A DNA stretch of 64,000 bases, from assembly GCA_003214615.1 (NCBI GenBank), contig QCLK01000003.1, positions 113,877-177,876 on the forward strand. Direction: 5' to 3'. A program made the position numbers and the translations under genes. The notes beneath the pieces were generated by a model that saw only the letters and a list, made by a program, of their open reading frames with translations, did not search any database and was not told where the DNA came from. The DNA is from Pelagibacteraceae bacterium AG-414-E02. Lineage in GTDB: Bacteria; Pseudomonadota; Alphaproteobacteria; Pelagibacterales; Pelagibacteraceae. Below, piece by piece: positions 1 to 8,192 of the stretch (positions are counted from its first letter, which is position 1; every line of letters begins with the position of its first letter).

Positions 1-695
1 ATGGCTGGCAAAATAGAATAAAATTTTAAATCTTTTAATACTTCTTTTCTTGTCCAGCTTTTTATTGAAGCAATATTTTTTTTAATATTATTTGTAGATT
101 CTTTTTCTCTAGAAGATTTATTGATTTCTTTAATTGTAAGATAAGTAAATATTGGCAATAATAATATAATTATAATTGCGAATGCTTGCCATAAGCTTCT
201 CCAGTAAATGAATGTTAAAAAATACACTATTATAACTGGTAAAAAAAATTCACCAAAAGACATTCCTATCCATGTGTAACTTAATGCTTTACCTCTACTA
301 CGATCAAAAAACCTACTAATTGCGACGGACGCCGTATGGGCCATTAATCCTTGACCCGACAATCTTAAAAGGAATATGCCTATAGCCAAAAAAATTATCC
401 CATTTACAAATGAAAAAAAAAGGGTAGCTACACTTAAAAAAATAACAACTAATAAAGAATAATTAACTAATTTTAAATCATCGATTTTTTTACCAACCCA
501 TATCAAAGTCAAACTGCTACATAATGTAGCTACGCCATAAATTGTTCCAAACTCACCATGCGTAATATTTAATTCCTCCCTAATATTAGAATTAAATAGG
601 CCTATAAAAAAACTTTGGCCTATACAGGAGAAAAAAGTGAAAATAAAACCAAAAATTATTATTTTGAAATTAGATTTAACAATATCTATAATCAT
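1..695 (-). CDS. MFS transporter, N-terminal part (cut by window edge)
   Basis: An open frame runs on the minus strand from an ATG at 693-695 to the window edge, giving about 231 residues without a stop. The translation is a series of hydrophobic segments: a first helix at about residues 9-30, a short degenerate motif-A-like loop (WVGKKIDD) and at least five further helices, typical of the N-terminal half of a major facilitator superfamily permease. Helix 1 begins only a few residues after the chosen Met, so a later start would destroy it. The start codon lies 3 bases from the divergent start at 699, so each promoter must sit inside the other gene. The substrate cannot be told from the sequence. 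Confidence 0.85.
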   Translation of the reverse strand, partial: MIIDIVKSNFKIIIFGFIFTFFSCIGQSFFIGLFNSNIREELNITHGEFGTIYGVATLCSSLTLIWVGKKIDDLKLVNYSLLVVIFLSVATLFFSFVNGIIFLAIGIFLLRLSGQGLMAHTASVAISRFFDRSRGKALSYTWIGMSFGEFFLPVIIVYFLTFIYWRSLWQAFAIIIILLLPIFTYLTIKEINKSSREKESTNNIKKNIASIKSWTRKEVLKDLKFYSILPA

Positions 696-698
696 CTT

Positions 699-1571
699 AT
701 GAGTTGTAATGTTTCCTTTATTGGTCTTGGTGTTATGGGTTACCCCATGGCTGGTTATATATCAAAAGCTGGTCATAATGTAACTGTTTATAATAGAACT
801 AAATCTAAAGCTGAAAAATGGATTAAAGAATTCAAAGGTAAAATTGCAATGTCGCCTGAAGAAGCTGCTAAAGATTCAGATTTTGTTTTTACGTGTGTTG
901 GAAATGATAACGATTTAAAAGAAGTGGCGATTGGAAAAAAGGGAATTTTTAATTCTATAAAAAAAGGATCAGTTTATATAGATAATACAACAGCGTCAGC
1001 CACAGTAGCTAGAGAACTTCACAAAAATGCTAAAGCGCATGGATTTGGATTTTTAGATGCTCCTGTTTCTGGTGGGCAAGCTGGAGCCGAAAAAGGAGCT
1101 CTCACCGTTATGGTTGGTGGTGATAAAAAAGATTTTGATAAAGCAAAAAGTGTTATTGATTGCTATAGCAAAAAAGTCCAGCTGTTGGGACCTTCTGGAA
1201 GTGGTCAGTTAGCGAAAATGGTTAATCAAATTTGTATAGCTGGCTTAGTGCAAGGATTATCTGAAGCAATAAATTTTGGTTTAAACGCAGGTTTAAAAAT
1301 GGAAGATGTAATTGATGTAATTTCTAAAGGAGCAGCACAATCATGGCAGATGGAAAATAGATACAAAACTATGATTGATGATAAATTTGAATTTGGTTTT
1401 GCTGTCGATTGGATGAGAAAAGATTTAAAAATAGCACTTGAAGAAGCAAAAAAAAATAATTCGCCGCTGCCCATTACTAAAATAGTTGATAGTTATTATG
1501 AGGAAATACAAAAAATGGGTGGTAATAGATGGGATACATCAAGTCTGATAAGAAGATTTAGAAAAAAATAA
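699..1571 (+). CDS. 3-hydroxyisobutyrate dehydrogenase family oxidoreductase
   Basis: A 290-residue NAD(P)-dependent beta-hydroxyacid dehydrogenase (HIBADH / tartronate semialdehyde reductase family). The Rossmann motif GLGVMG is at residues 9-14, the substrate-binding signature DAPVSGGQAG at about 120-129, and the catalytic lysine in GSGQLAKMVNQ at about residue 173. A longer reading from 615 is possible, but the extra 28 residues lie inside the divergent MFS gene and precede the normal N-terminus, so ATG 699 is preferred. The next gene starts directly after the stop codon, suggesting co-transcription. The family oxidises short beta-hydroxyacids to semialdehydes. The exact substrate is undetermined. 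Confidence 0.9.
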   Translation: MSCNVSFIGLGVMGYPMAGYISKAGHNVTVYNRTKSKAEKWIKEFKGKIAMSPEEAAKDSDFVFTCVGNDNDLKEVAIGKKGIFNSIKKGSVYIDNTTASATVARELHKNAKAHGFGFLDAPVSGGQAGAEKGALTVMVGGDKKDFDKAKSVIDCYSKKVQLLGPSGSGQLAKMVNQICIAGLVQGLSEAINFGLNAGLKMEDVIDVISKGAAQSWQMENRYKTMIDDKFEFGFAVDWMRKDLKIALEEAKKNNSPLPITKIVDSYYEEIQKMGGNRWDTSSLIRRFRKK

Positions 1572-2186
1572 GTGCAGAAAAACATACCTATTTACTACAA
1601 TGATCTAAATAAAGTTTATTTGAAAATTTGGGATCTTTTAAATTTTGGTTTGTTAAATAGAGATTCTCCATTTCATTTGCCAGTGTTTATTTGTGGCGAA
1701 AATAAAAGTTTTGATGGTCGTATAGTAGTATTACGAGGTATTGATGAAAAAAATAAAAAACTATGGTTTCATACTGATATAAGATCAAAAAAAATTGAAA
1801 TACTTAAAAATAATACACAAGCTTCATTTTTATTTTATGATAAAGATGAAAAAATTCAATTGAGAATCTCTGGCAATGTTAAAATAAATTATCAAAATAA
1901 TATTACTAAAAAATCTTGGGAAAAAACTATCCATATGAGCAGACAGTGTTACCTTGGTAAATCTACCCCGGGTAGCATCTCCTCTACTCCAACTTCTGGA
2001 TTGTCCGAAAATGTTGATAACTTTAAATACACATTAGAGGAAAGTGAAATTGGATATAAAAATTTTTGTTTAATTGAAACCTTTATAACTTCTATCGAAT
2101 GGTTATATTTGGCTGCTAAAGGGCATAGACGGGCTCACTTTAGTTTAAAAAATAATTTAATCGAAAAGAAATGGATAATTCCTTAA
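1572..2186 (+). CDS. pyridoxamine 5'-phosphate oxidase-like FMN-binding protein
   Basis: A 204-residue protein of the split-barrel PNPOx-like superfamily. It has the core pattern of an FMN-binding barrel (RIVVLRGID, LWFHTDIRSKKIEIL, ASFLFYDKDEKIQLRISG) and a C-terminal stretch with IEWLYLAAKGHRRAHF resembling the pyridoxamine oxidase C-terminus (Alr4036-type). It starts with GTG immediately after the TAA of the preceding dehydrogenase, so translation is probably coupled. The family oxidises or reduces small molecules with FMN. Vitamin B6 metabolism is possible but not shown, since canonical PdxH has a different active-site pattern. Confidence 0.8.
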   Translation: MQKNIPIYYNDLNKVYLKIWDLLNFGLLNRDSPFHLPVFICGENKSFDGRIVVLRGIDEKNKKLWFHTDIRSKKIEILKNNTQASFLFYDKDEKIQLRISGNVKINYQNNITKKSWEKTIHMSRQCYLGKSTPGSISSTPTSGLSENVDNFKYTLEESEIGYKNFCLIETFITSIEWLYLAAKGHRRAHFSLKNNLIEKKWIIP

Positions 2187-2210
2187 TCATAGTTTATTAA
2201 TATCTTGTAT

Positions 2211-2285
2211 ATGGCAGTTAAAACACCAAAAGGCCCAACAAATCAAGTGCCAGGCATGGGCTGCAGCATTAAATGGTTTAAGTAA
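2211..2285 (+). CDS. 24-residue conserved-looking small protein
   Basis: A short ATG frame between the PNPOx-like gene and the glycosyltransferase encodes 24 residues beginning MAVKTPKGPTNQ and ending GMGCSIKWFK. Its TAA overlaps the ATG of the next gene by one base (TAATG), the arrangement of translationally coupled genes. The segment is richer in G and C and less repetitive than nearby spacer. No Shine-Dalgarno is visible ahead of it. It contains Pro/Gly turns and a single Cys, with no signal or membrane segment. The function is unknown. It could also be a leader peptide controlling the downstream gene. Confidence 0.45.
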   Translation: MAVKTPKGPTNQVPGMGCSIKWFK

Positions 2286-3382
2286 TGTTTCTGATAGTAA
2301 CAAGAAACTTTCCGCCCGATGTTGGTGGCATACAAGTTTTAATGGGAGGACTATCTGAAGGTCTATTAAATCATGGACCAGTTAAAGTTTTTACATATGA
2401 ATATCCAGATTCAGAAAATTATGACAAAAACTCCTCGATGAATATTGAAAGGGTTAAAGGATTAAAACTTTTTAGAAAATATAGAAAAGCAAATTTAGTT
2501 AATAATTTTATAAGCGAAAATTCAAATATTAGAGCTATAATAGCTGATCATTGGAAAAGTCTAGAACTTATAAAAGAAAATTATATAAATAAATTTAAAA
2601 CTTTTTGTTTACTTCATTCTAAAGAAATTAATCATGAAAAAGGCTCTTCATTAAATCGACGTATGCTTAGAAGTACTAAAAAAGCAAAATTTATTATAGC
2701 AAATTCACATTTCACAAAAGATTTAGCAATTAGAGTTGGTATTGATCCATCAAAAATACATGTAATTTGTCCAGGAATCCAAAAACCAATAAAAATAGAT
2801 AATAATTATAAAATAAAAGCGGAAAAAATTTATACGGACTCTTTTCCTAAAATTATTACTGTTGCAAGGTTAGATAAAAGAAAAGGACATGATAAAATTT
2901 TAATGCTATTAAAAAATTTAAAATCAAAATTCCCAAAAATAAAATATGTATCAATTGGATTTGGTAAAGAAGAAAACAGCTTAGTATCTCTCGCTAAAGA
3001 ATTAGGAATTGAAGATGATGTAGTTTTTTTAAAAAATATTGATTATAATTTAAAAACAGCGCTAATAGCTGAATCTAACTTAATGTTAATGCCTTCTAGA
3101 ATAGAAAAAAAATCTGTTGAGGGCTTTGGGATTTCCTTCGTTGAGGCCGCATCATATGGAGTGGGTTCAATAGGAGGTAAAGATGGTGGAGCTTCAGATG
3201 CAATAGCTCATAATAAAACTGGATTAATTTGCGATGGTAATGATTTAAATTCAATTTACGATTCTGTAATCAGTTTTTTTAAAAATGAAAATTTTGTTGA
3301 ATATGGAAAAAATGCTAAGGAATTCTCAAAAAAATTCTATTGGGATTTAGTCGTTAAAAATTATTTAAAATTGATTGATTAA
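2285..3382 (+). CDS. glycosyltransferase family 4 (GT-B fold)
   Basis: A 365-residue GT4 glycosyltransferase. The N-terminal acceptor domain opens with RNFPPDVGGIQVLM, the typical glycine-rich loop. The C-terminal nucleotide-sugar domain has VARLDKRKGHD (about 193-203) and the EX7E retaining motif as E279-GFGISFV-E287. It probably adds a hexose to a lipid or LPS/glycan acceptor on the cytoplasmic side. The start is in a TAATG overlap with a 24-codon ORF. Its 3' end overlaps the convergent GT9 gene by 18 bases. Donor and acceptor sugars are not predictable. Confidence 0.92.
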   Translation: MFLIVTRNFPPDVGGIQVLMGGLSEGLLNHGPVKVFTYEYPDSENYDKNSSMNIERVKGLKLFRKYRKANLVNNFISENSNIRAIIADHWKSLELIKENYINKFKTFCLLHSKEINHEKGSSLNRRMLRSTKKAKFIIANSHFTKDLAIRVGIDPSKIHVICPGIQKPIKIDNNYKIKAEKIYTDSFPKIITVARLDKRKGHDKILMLLKNLKSKFPKIKYVSIGFGKEENSLVSLAKELGIEDDVVFLKNIDYNLKTALIAESNLMLMPSRIEKKSVEGFGISFVEAASYGVGSIGGKDGGASDAIAHNKTGLICDGNDLNSIYDSVISFFKNENFVEYGKNAKEFSKKFYWDLVVKNYLKLID

Positions 3383-4309
3383 TTCAAGTTTATCTTTAAT
3401 ATTTAAATAAACTTTTTCTGCACTTAGTAGATTCAAATCATCGACGGTAATCGCCTTAAAATTATCTGTTTCAATTGAAACTTTTTTTGCAGTCGTGTGG
3501 CTTCCAAAAAGAACAACGCCCTTTTTCCCAAGATGCGCCGACATATGAGCTGGCCCAGTATCATTTGCTATAACGTAGCTAGCTTTTCTAATTAAGCCAG
3601 CAAGTTCCATAATATTTAAAGATTGATTATTGTTTGTAATCATTAATGTTTCGATTTTTTTTGCCTCTTCTACTTCGGAAGACGCTGGAGCAATTACTAT
3701 GTCAAAATTTGGATATTTAAACTTAATTATTTTTATTAAATCATTATAATATGGCCATTTCTTGTGAGAATGCTTGGGTGAGCAAAACGGAAAAAGCAAA
3801 ATAAATTTTCCTCCAAAATATTTATTTATTATATTGTCTACATTAATACAGGCCCACTTAAAATCGGGATTTAAAGTATAGTTAGTTTTAACGTTTGATT
3901 TATTTAATTGAATCTCAAATCTTTTTAAAACTGATTCATTGTCAAAATCTTTTTTTTTCTCCCCTTTTTTTAAAATTATTTCTGTGCTGCTCCAGTTTGA
4001 AGCTTTTAACAAAAATTTTCTATAAAATGATGTTCTAGAAGAATTTTGCAAATCATAAACATGGGTAAAATTAAATTTTTTTAATAATTTTTTTAATTTG
4101 ATAAGATAAAGAATATTCCATCTCGGAAGTCTTTTGTCTAACAACACTCCATCCAAATATGGGCATTTACTAAGTAGTTCAATATAAGGAGAAGTTGTCA
4201 AAATAAAAATTTTTTTATTATTATGTGATTCTCTTATATCTCTAAGAACGCCACTTATTTGAGCTATATCACCTAATGAGCCATGTTTTATGATTAAAAT
4301 ATTAGACAT
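3365..4309 (-). CDS. glycosyltransferase family 9 (heptosyltransferase-like)
   Basis: A 314-residue GT9 protein. The N-terminal HGSLGDIAQ (9-17) is the acceptor-domain signature, and NDTGPAHMSAHLG (249-261) is the ADP-heptose-binding signature of WaaC/WaaF/RfaQ-type transferases. The family transfers L-glycero-D-manno-heptose from ADP-heptose to lipopolysaccharide inner core at the cytoplasmic membrane. Specificity within the family is not resolvable. It is flanked by a GT4 and a DUF6165 gene, which fits LPS or surface-glycan assembly. It is divergent from 4343 with only 33 bases between the two start codons. Confidence 0.9.
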   Translation of the reverse strand: MSNILIIKHGSLGDIAQISGVLRDIRESHNNKKIFILTTSPYIELLSKCPYLDGVLLDKRLPRWNILYLIKLKKLLKKFNFTHVYDLQNSSRTSFYRKFLLKASNWSSTEIILKKGEKKKDFDNESVLKRFEIQLNKSNVKTNYTLNPDFKWACINVDNIINKYFGGKFILLFPFCSPKHSHKKWPYYNDLIKIIKFKYPNFDIVIAPASSEVEEAKKIETLMITNNNQSLNIMELAGLIRKASYVIANDTGPAHMSAHLGKKGVVLFGSHTTAKKVSIETDNFKAITVDDLNLLSAEKVYLNIKDKLELINQF

Positions 4310-4342
4310 ATTTTTAACAATTTATCATATTAAAAAAGTTTA

Positions 4343-4738
4343 ATGAATAAAATTCTAATAGAAGTATCTGCTGGTGAGCTATTTGACAAGATAAGTATTT
4401 TGAAAATCAAAAAGACTAAGATTAAGGACAAAGCAAAACTTGGTGATATTGATAGAGAGCTTAAATCTTTAAATAAAACATTAAAAAAAAATAAATTAGA
4501 TAAAATCGACGGTTTTTTAGCAGGCTGTGTTAAAGAGCTAACTAATATAAATTTTGATCTATGGGAAATAGAGGATTTAAAAAGAAAGTATGAAAAAAAT
4601 AAAGATTTTGGCAAAAGATTTATAAAAGTTTCTAGAGCCGTACATTTTAAGAATGACAGAAGAGCCGAAGTTAAACATCAAATAAATGTTCACACAGATT
4701 CTATAATTTCAGAGGTTAAACAATATACTAGTTATTAA
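4343..4738 (+). CDS. DUF6165 family protein
   Basis: A 131-residue protein beginning MNKILIEVSAGELFDKISIL, characteristic of the DUF6165 family that recurs in LPS/glycan loci of Proteobacteria. The middle is charged and helical, with many Lys, Glu and Asp and probable coiled-coil character between about 15 and 60. The C-terminus has the conserved-looking RAEVKHQINVHTDSIISEVK. There is no signal peptide or membrane segment. Function is unknown. Neighbouring glycosyltransferases suggest a role in surface polysaccharide synthesis. The 3' end overlaps the convergent permease gene by 11 bases. Confidence 0.8.
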   Translation: MNKILIEVSAGELFDKISILKIKKTKIKDKAKLGDIDRELKSLNKTLKKNKLDKIDGFLAGCVKELTNINFDLWEIEDLKRKYEKNKDFGKRFIKVSRAVHFKNDRRAEVKHQINVHTDSIISEVKQYTSY

Positions 4739-5405
4739 AACTATATTTTTTTTCCAAAAATTTAATAAAGTTATGTATAACGAAGGTCATTAATAAATAT
4801 ATACTTCCTGCTACAATAAACACTTCTACAGGTCTAAATGTTGTTGATATTATATGTTTAGCAACACCAGTTAGGTCAAGCAGCGTCACAGTACTAGCTA
4901 AAGAAGTTCCTTTTAACATTAATATCATCTCATTCCCATATGCGGGTAAGGATTGTCGAATTGCTATGGGCAATTTTATTTTAAAAAAAGTATGCATTTT
5001 ATTTAAACCCAATCCTTCTGCAGCTTCTACTACACCTTTGTTGATTGTTTCAAAGGCAGATCTAAAAATTTCTGAGGAATAGGCTCCAGTATTTAAAGTA
5101 AAGGCAAGTATTGCGCAGGAATAAGGTTCTTTTAAAAATATCCAAAGAAAAGATTCTCTTATCCATTCTACTTGGCCTAGACCAAAATATATAATAAAAA
5201 TTTGAACTAACAACGGGGTACCTCTTAAAATATAAGAGTAATAATAAGATATGTAATAAAAAATTTTATTTTTACTTGTTCTTAGTATTGCGAAAAAAAT
5301 ACCAACAAAAATTCCGAAAAAAAGTGATAACAATGTAAGTTGAATAGTTAATTTTGTAGCTTTTATTAACCTTGGCAAATGTTCAAACATAAAATCCAAA
5401 TCCAT
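4728..5405 (-). CDS. amino-acid ABC transporter permease (HisM-like)
   Basis: A 225-residue inner-membrane permease of the polar amino acid ABC family (HisM/GlnP type). It has an N-terminal TM at about 15-38, the conserved YILRGTPLLVQIF segment, and the cytoplasmic EAA loop EAAEGLGLNKMHTFFKIKLP around 137-156 that docks the ATPase. It abuts the partner permease gene with no spacer. The 3' neighbour is convergent, so no ATPase gene follows it. The transporter must borrow or encode its ATPase elsewhere. Confidence 0.93.
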   Translation of the reverse strand: MDLDFMFEHLPRLIKATKLTIQLTLLSLFFGIFVGIFFAILRTSKNKIFYYISYYYSYILRGTPLLVQIFIIYFGLGQVEWIRESFLWIFLKEPYSCAILAFTLNTGAYSSEIFRSAFETINKGVVEAAEGLGLNKMHTFFKIKLPIAIRQSLPAYGNEMILMLKGTSLASTVTLLDLTGVAKHIISTTFRPVEVFIVAGSIYLLMTFVIHNFIKFLEKKYSFNN

Positions 5406-6098
5406 CTAAAAACCCCTGTTATAATTTTTTTCTAACTTGTTAAATAACTGCATACTAAGATAGGTCAAAAATAAATAAAGAACTGCAGCAAAAGAGTAGA
5501 AAAACAAAGGATCTCTTGTTGATCCTGCAGCAATATAAGATTGTCTCATAATTTCAACTAAACCTGTAACTGAAATTAACGATGTATCTTTTAAAGTAAT
5601 TTGCCAAACATTACTTATATTTGGCAATGCTAGTCTAAGCATTTGCGGTATTATTATTTTGTAATAATAAATTTTCTTTTTGAATCCTAAAACTTCTGAA
5701 GCTTCGAATTGTCCTCTGTCAATCGATTGTACAGCTCCTCTAAATACTTCTGTTGAATAGGCTCCTGATATAATGCCTATAGAAAAAGCCCCTGTTAAAA
5801 AAGCATTTACCTCTATGTAACCATCATAACCAAATATTTTGGCTACATACATTACTGCGCCACTACCACCAAAAAAGAATAAATAAATTACCAAAAGTTC
5901 AGGAACACCTCTAAAAACAGTTGTGTAAAAACTTCCAATTAAATTTAATAATTTGTTTTTTGAGAGTTTGAATGATGCAAAAATTGCAGCTAAAAAAAAA
6001 CCTATAAATATTGCGGTAGCTGCCACGGCTATAGTCATGAGAGTCGCAAAAAAAAGCTCGTCTCCCCAACCTGTATCTCCGTAAGCTAAAAGTCCCAT
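5406..6098 (-). CDS. amino-acid ABC transporter permease (HisQ-like)
   Basis: A 230-residue partner permease. TM segments span most of the chain, VFRGVPELLVIYLFFF matches the conserved family segment, and the EAA loop is ASEVLGFKKKIYYYKIIIPQ. With the 4728 gene it would form the HisQM-type heterodimeric channel for polar amino acids. The start ATG (6096-6098) lies only 3 bases from the foot of a 14-bp RNA hairpin (6102-6136), so its ribosome-binding region is within the hairpin's 3' arm and no Shine-Dalgarno is visible. Expression relative to the binding protein is therefore probably damped. Confidence 0.93.
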   Translation of the reverse strand: MGLLAYGDTGWGDELFFATLMTIAVAATAIFIGFFLAAIFASFKLSKNKLLNLIGSFYTTVFRGVPELLVIYLFFFGGSGAVMYVAKIFGYDGYIEVNAFLTGAFSIGIISGAYSTEVFRGAVQSIDRGQFEASEVLGFKKKIYYYKIIIPQMLRLALPNISNVWQITLKDTSLISVTGLVEIMRQSYIAAGSTRDPLFFYSFAAVLYLFLTYLSMQLFNKLEKNYNRGF

Positions 6099-6101
6099 AG
6101 A

Positions 6102-6136
6102 TTTTAAGGCGATAGAATTAAACTATCGCCTTAAAA
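6102..6136 (-). promoter_or_regulatory. 14-bp perfect hairpin between binding-protein and permease genes
   Basis: An inverted repeat with arms TTTTAAGGCGATAG and CTATCGCCTTAAAA separated by a 7-base loop; all 14 pairs match. In the minus-strand transcript it follows the binding-protein stop codon by 9 bases and ends 3 bases before the permease ATG. There is no long U-tract after it on that strand, so it resembles an mRNA-stabilising or translation-masking structure (as between malE and malF) more than a full terminator. It probably lets the binding protein be made in excess. Confidence 0.75.
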
Positions 6137-6145
6137 ATTAAATTA

Positions 6146-6976
6146 TTACATTGAAGCGTCAAAGCCAAACCACTTTATGGCTAGTTCGCTAATTTTCCCA
6201 GATTTTCTTGCTTGGTTAATGGCTGCGTTAAATTTCTTTAGAAGTGCAGTATCATCTTTTCTAATACCAACACCGACTCCATTACCAAATGCTCCTCCAG
6301 AAAAAGTTGGTCCAACAAGGACAACAGCTTTTCCAGATTTTTCAGCATAATCAGTAAAAGCAACTGCAGCTGCTAATGCTGCATCTATTCTTCCTGCAGC
6401 CAAATCTAAATTTACTTCATCTTGAGTTTTGTAAGTTCTAACTTTCACTTGACCCACATCTCCAGATTCTAAAAAATTTTGGTGAATAGTTGCAGTTTGA
6501 ACACCAATAGTTTTTCCAGCTAAAGCAGCTGTTAAAGTTTTTAATGCTTTTTTAACATCTCCTCCGCCTTTAGATAAATTTATAGCTTTAGGAGTGTCCA
6601 TACCTTCAAGTGATGAACCTTTCATAACTGCTAAAGAAGCAACTTCATCTGCATAACCTTGAGAGAAGTTAATTGTTTTCATTCTTTCGTCTGTAATAGA
6701 CATACCTGCCATAATTGCATCGTACTTTCTCATGATCAAACCTGGAATCATTCCATCCCAATCTTGTTCAACTATTGTGCAATCAGCTTTCATGTATATG
6801 CAAAGAAAATTAGCAAGTTCAACTTCGAACCCAATTAATTTTCCAGATTCATCTTTCGCATTCCATGGTGGATAAGCACCTTCAGTTCCTATTCTTATAC
6901 TTTCTGCTTGCGCGCTTGAAAAAAATATCATCAACGCAGCAAAAGAAGATAGGAAAAATTTAAATATGTTTTTCAT
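6146..6976 (-). CDS. periplasmic amino-acid-binding protein of ABC transporter
   Basis: A 276-residue class II solute-binding protein (HisJ/ArgT/LAO family). The signal peptide MKNIFKFFLSSFAALMIFFS ends near AQA24. The mature part starts with SIRIGTEGAYPPWNAKDESG and has GFEVELANFL, then DAIMAGMSITDERMKTINFS, the signatures for binding the alpha-amino and carboxyl groups of polar amino acids (basic or neutral; not resolvable here). A strong Shine-Dalgarno (AAGGGGG, 4 bases before ATG) indicates high expression. It is the first gene of the operon with two permeases; no ATPase gene is present. Confidence 0.93.
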   Translation of the reverse strand: MKNIFKFFLSSFAALMIFFSSAQAESIRIGTEGAYPPWNAKDESGKLIGFEVELANFLCIYMKADCTIVEQDWDGMIPGLIMRKYDAIMAGMSITDERMKTINFSQGYADEVASLAVMKGSSLEGMDTPKAINLSKGGGDVKKALKTLTAALAGKTIGVQTATIHQNFLESGDVGQVKVRTYKTQDEVNLDLAAGRIDAALAAAVAFTDYAEKSGKAVVLVGPTFSGGAFGNGVGVGIRKDDTALLKKFNAAINQARKSGKISELAIKWFGFDASM

Positions 6977-7065
6977 ATTTCCCCCTTAATAAATAAATAA
7001 TTATAATAGTAGGGTTAAAAAAAAGAATATTCCAGAAAAATTAATACGTGAAATAGTTGAATTAT

Positions 7066-8109
7066 TTAGGAGTTCATGATGGAAGAAGCGAAATTCCAAC
7101 GGCAATCAAAGCTAGGTATCATTACCTCGTCTAATTTAGAGTTGCCAAAATTGTCCGAAAGGACTTTTAGCCAATTATTAACCTGCCTCGGCTTTTTAGA
7201 TAAGGTTCCTACTTGAGCTGTAATTACTCCTCCTGGCTTAAGAATTCTTTTTAAGCCTTTCATATTTTTTGCGGCTAAATCAATACAGAACTGATCATCA
7301 TTAAGATCAACAAAAATTTTATCATATTTTGAATCTTTAACCTTTTTTATGCTTTCAAAAGCATCTCCCCAATACGTTTTAACATTATTATTTGCTCTCA
7401 CTTCTCCACAGATTTTTGGAAGATGTTTTTGACAAACTTTTACTACTTCAGGATCTAGTTCATACCAATCTATTAAATCAAATCCTTTTGACAGTAATTC
7501 TCTTGCTACTCCACCGTCTCCACCGCCAATTATAGCTGCACTTGAATTGTCCTTAGATAAACTAAGTGCAGAATTAACAAATTGACCGCTATATTTTTTT
7601 TCGTCTTTTTCAGCAACCTGTAATTCACTATCTATAAAAAGAGCATTACCAAATTCTTCAAGTTTCATTATTTCTATGTGCTGGCCTACTTTTGATACAA
7701 AATTTTCCAAAACATCATTTACAATATAGTACTTTTGATGACCGGGAGTGCTGTATATATCTTCATATAAGCCTTTATTGCTTCTATCAAAATTTCTAAC
7801 CACGGCTCTCTCATGTTTAATTTCTTTTTTTAGTATGTCTAATGCTGCCGTTGGAGAAATTTTAGCACAAGTAAAAAAATCAAAGCTTACTATTCCTTTT
7901 TCTGGAAAAGTATGAAAGCTCATATGACTTTCTGCTAAAAGTGCAACACAAGTGTATCCTTGCGGTTTAAACACTTTCTCCGCTATATTAAGAACCTCTA
8001 CTCTAGCCTTTTTAGCTATTTTATAGATGACTTTACTATAAAAATCAGGGGAGTAATCTCGTTTTACCCCCAAAAAATCTATTGTTACGTGTTCTCCAAC
8101 TTTTTTCAT
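7066..8109 (-). CDS. speDE: fused S-adenosylmethionine decarboxylase / spermidine synthase
   Basis: A 347-residue two-domain enzyme. Residues 1-125 are a prokaryotic AdoMet decarboxylase: LLAESHMSFHTFPEKG holds the self-cleavage Glu60-Ser61, where Ser61 becomes the pyruvoyl group, with catalytic His66 and Cys81. Residues about 140-347 are a spermidine synthase with GGGDGG (195-200), ELD (217-219) and GDA (248-250) for decarboxylated AdoMet/MTA binding. The protein would decarboxylate AdoMet and pass the aminopropyl group to putrescine, releasing 5'-methylthioadenosine. Such fusions are established in some bacteria, including, as I recall, SAR11. The genes for MTA disposal lie just beyond, on the same strand. 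Confidence 0.92.
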   Translation of the reverse strand: MKKVGEHVTIDFLGVKRDYSPDFYSKVIYKIAKKARVEVLNIAEKVFKPQGYTCVALLAESHMSFHTFPEKGIVSFDFFTCAKISPTAALDILKKEIKHERAVVRNFDRSNKGLYEDIYSTPGHQKYYIVNDVLENFVSKVGQHIEIMKLEEFGNALFIDSELQVAEKDEKKYSGQFVNSALSLSKDNSSAAIIGGGDGGVARELLSKGFDLIDWYELDPEVVKVCQKHLPKICGEVRANNNVKTYWGDAFESIKKVKDSKYDKIFVDLNDDQFCIDLAAKNMKGLKRILKPGGVITAQVGTLSKKPRQVNNWLKVLSDNFGNSKLDEVMIPSFDCRWNFASSIMNS

Positions 8110-8192
8110 TTTTTTTACGACTCGCTACTTTTTTTTTAACTTGTTATTTTATTTTTTACAACTAAAAATATGTTGTTAATAAGTTATGGAGT

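Noticed and set aside
615..698. 28-residue N-terminal extension of the hydroxyisobutyrate dehydrogenase
   Set aside because: It precedes the Rossmann fold and lies inside the divergent MFS gene, so ATG 699 is the better start.
8110..8192. Possible riboswitch or polyamine leader upstream of speDE
   Set aside because: The 83-base region is AT-rich with homopolymer runs; no SAM-II, SAM-V or other riboswitch core could be recognised.
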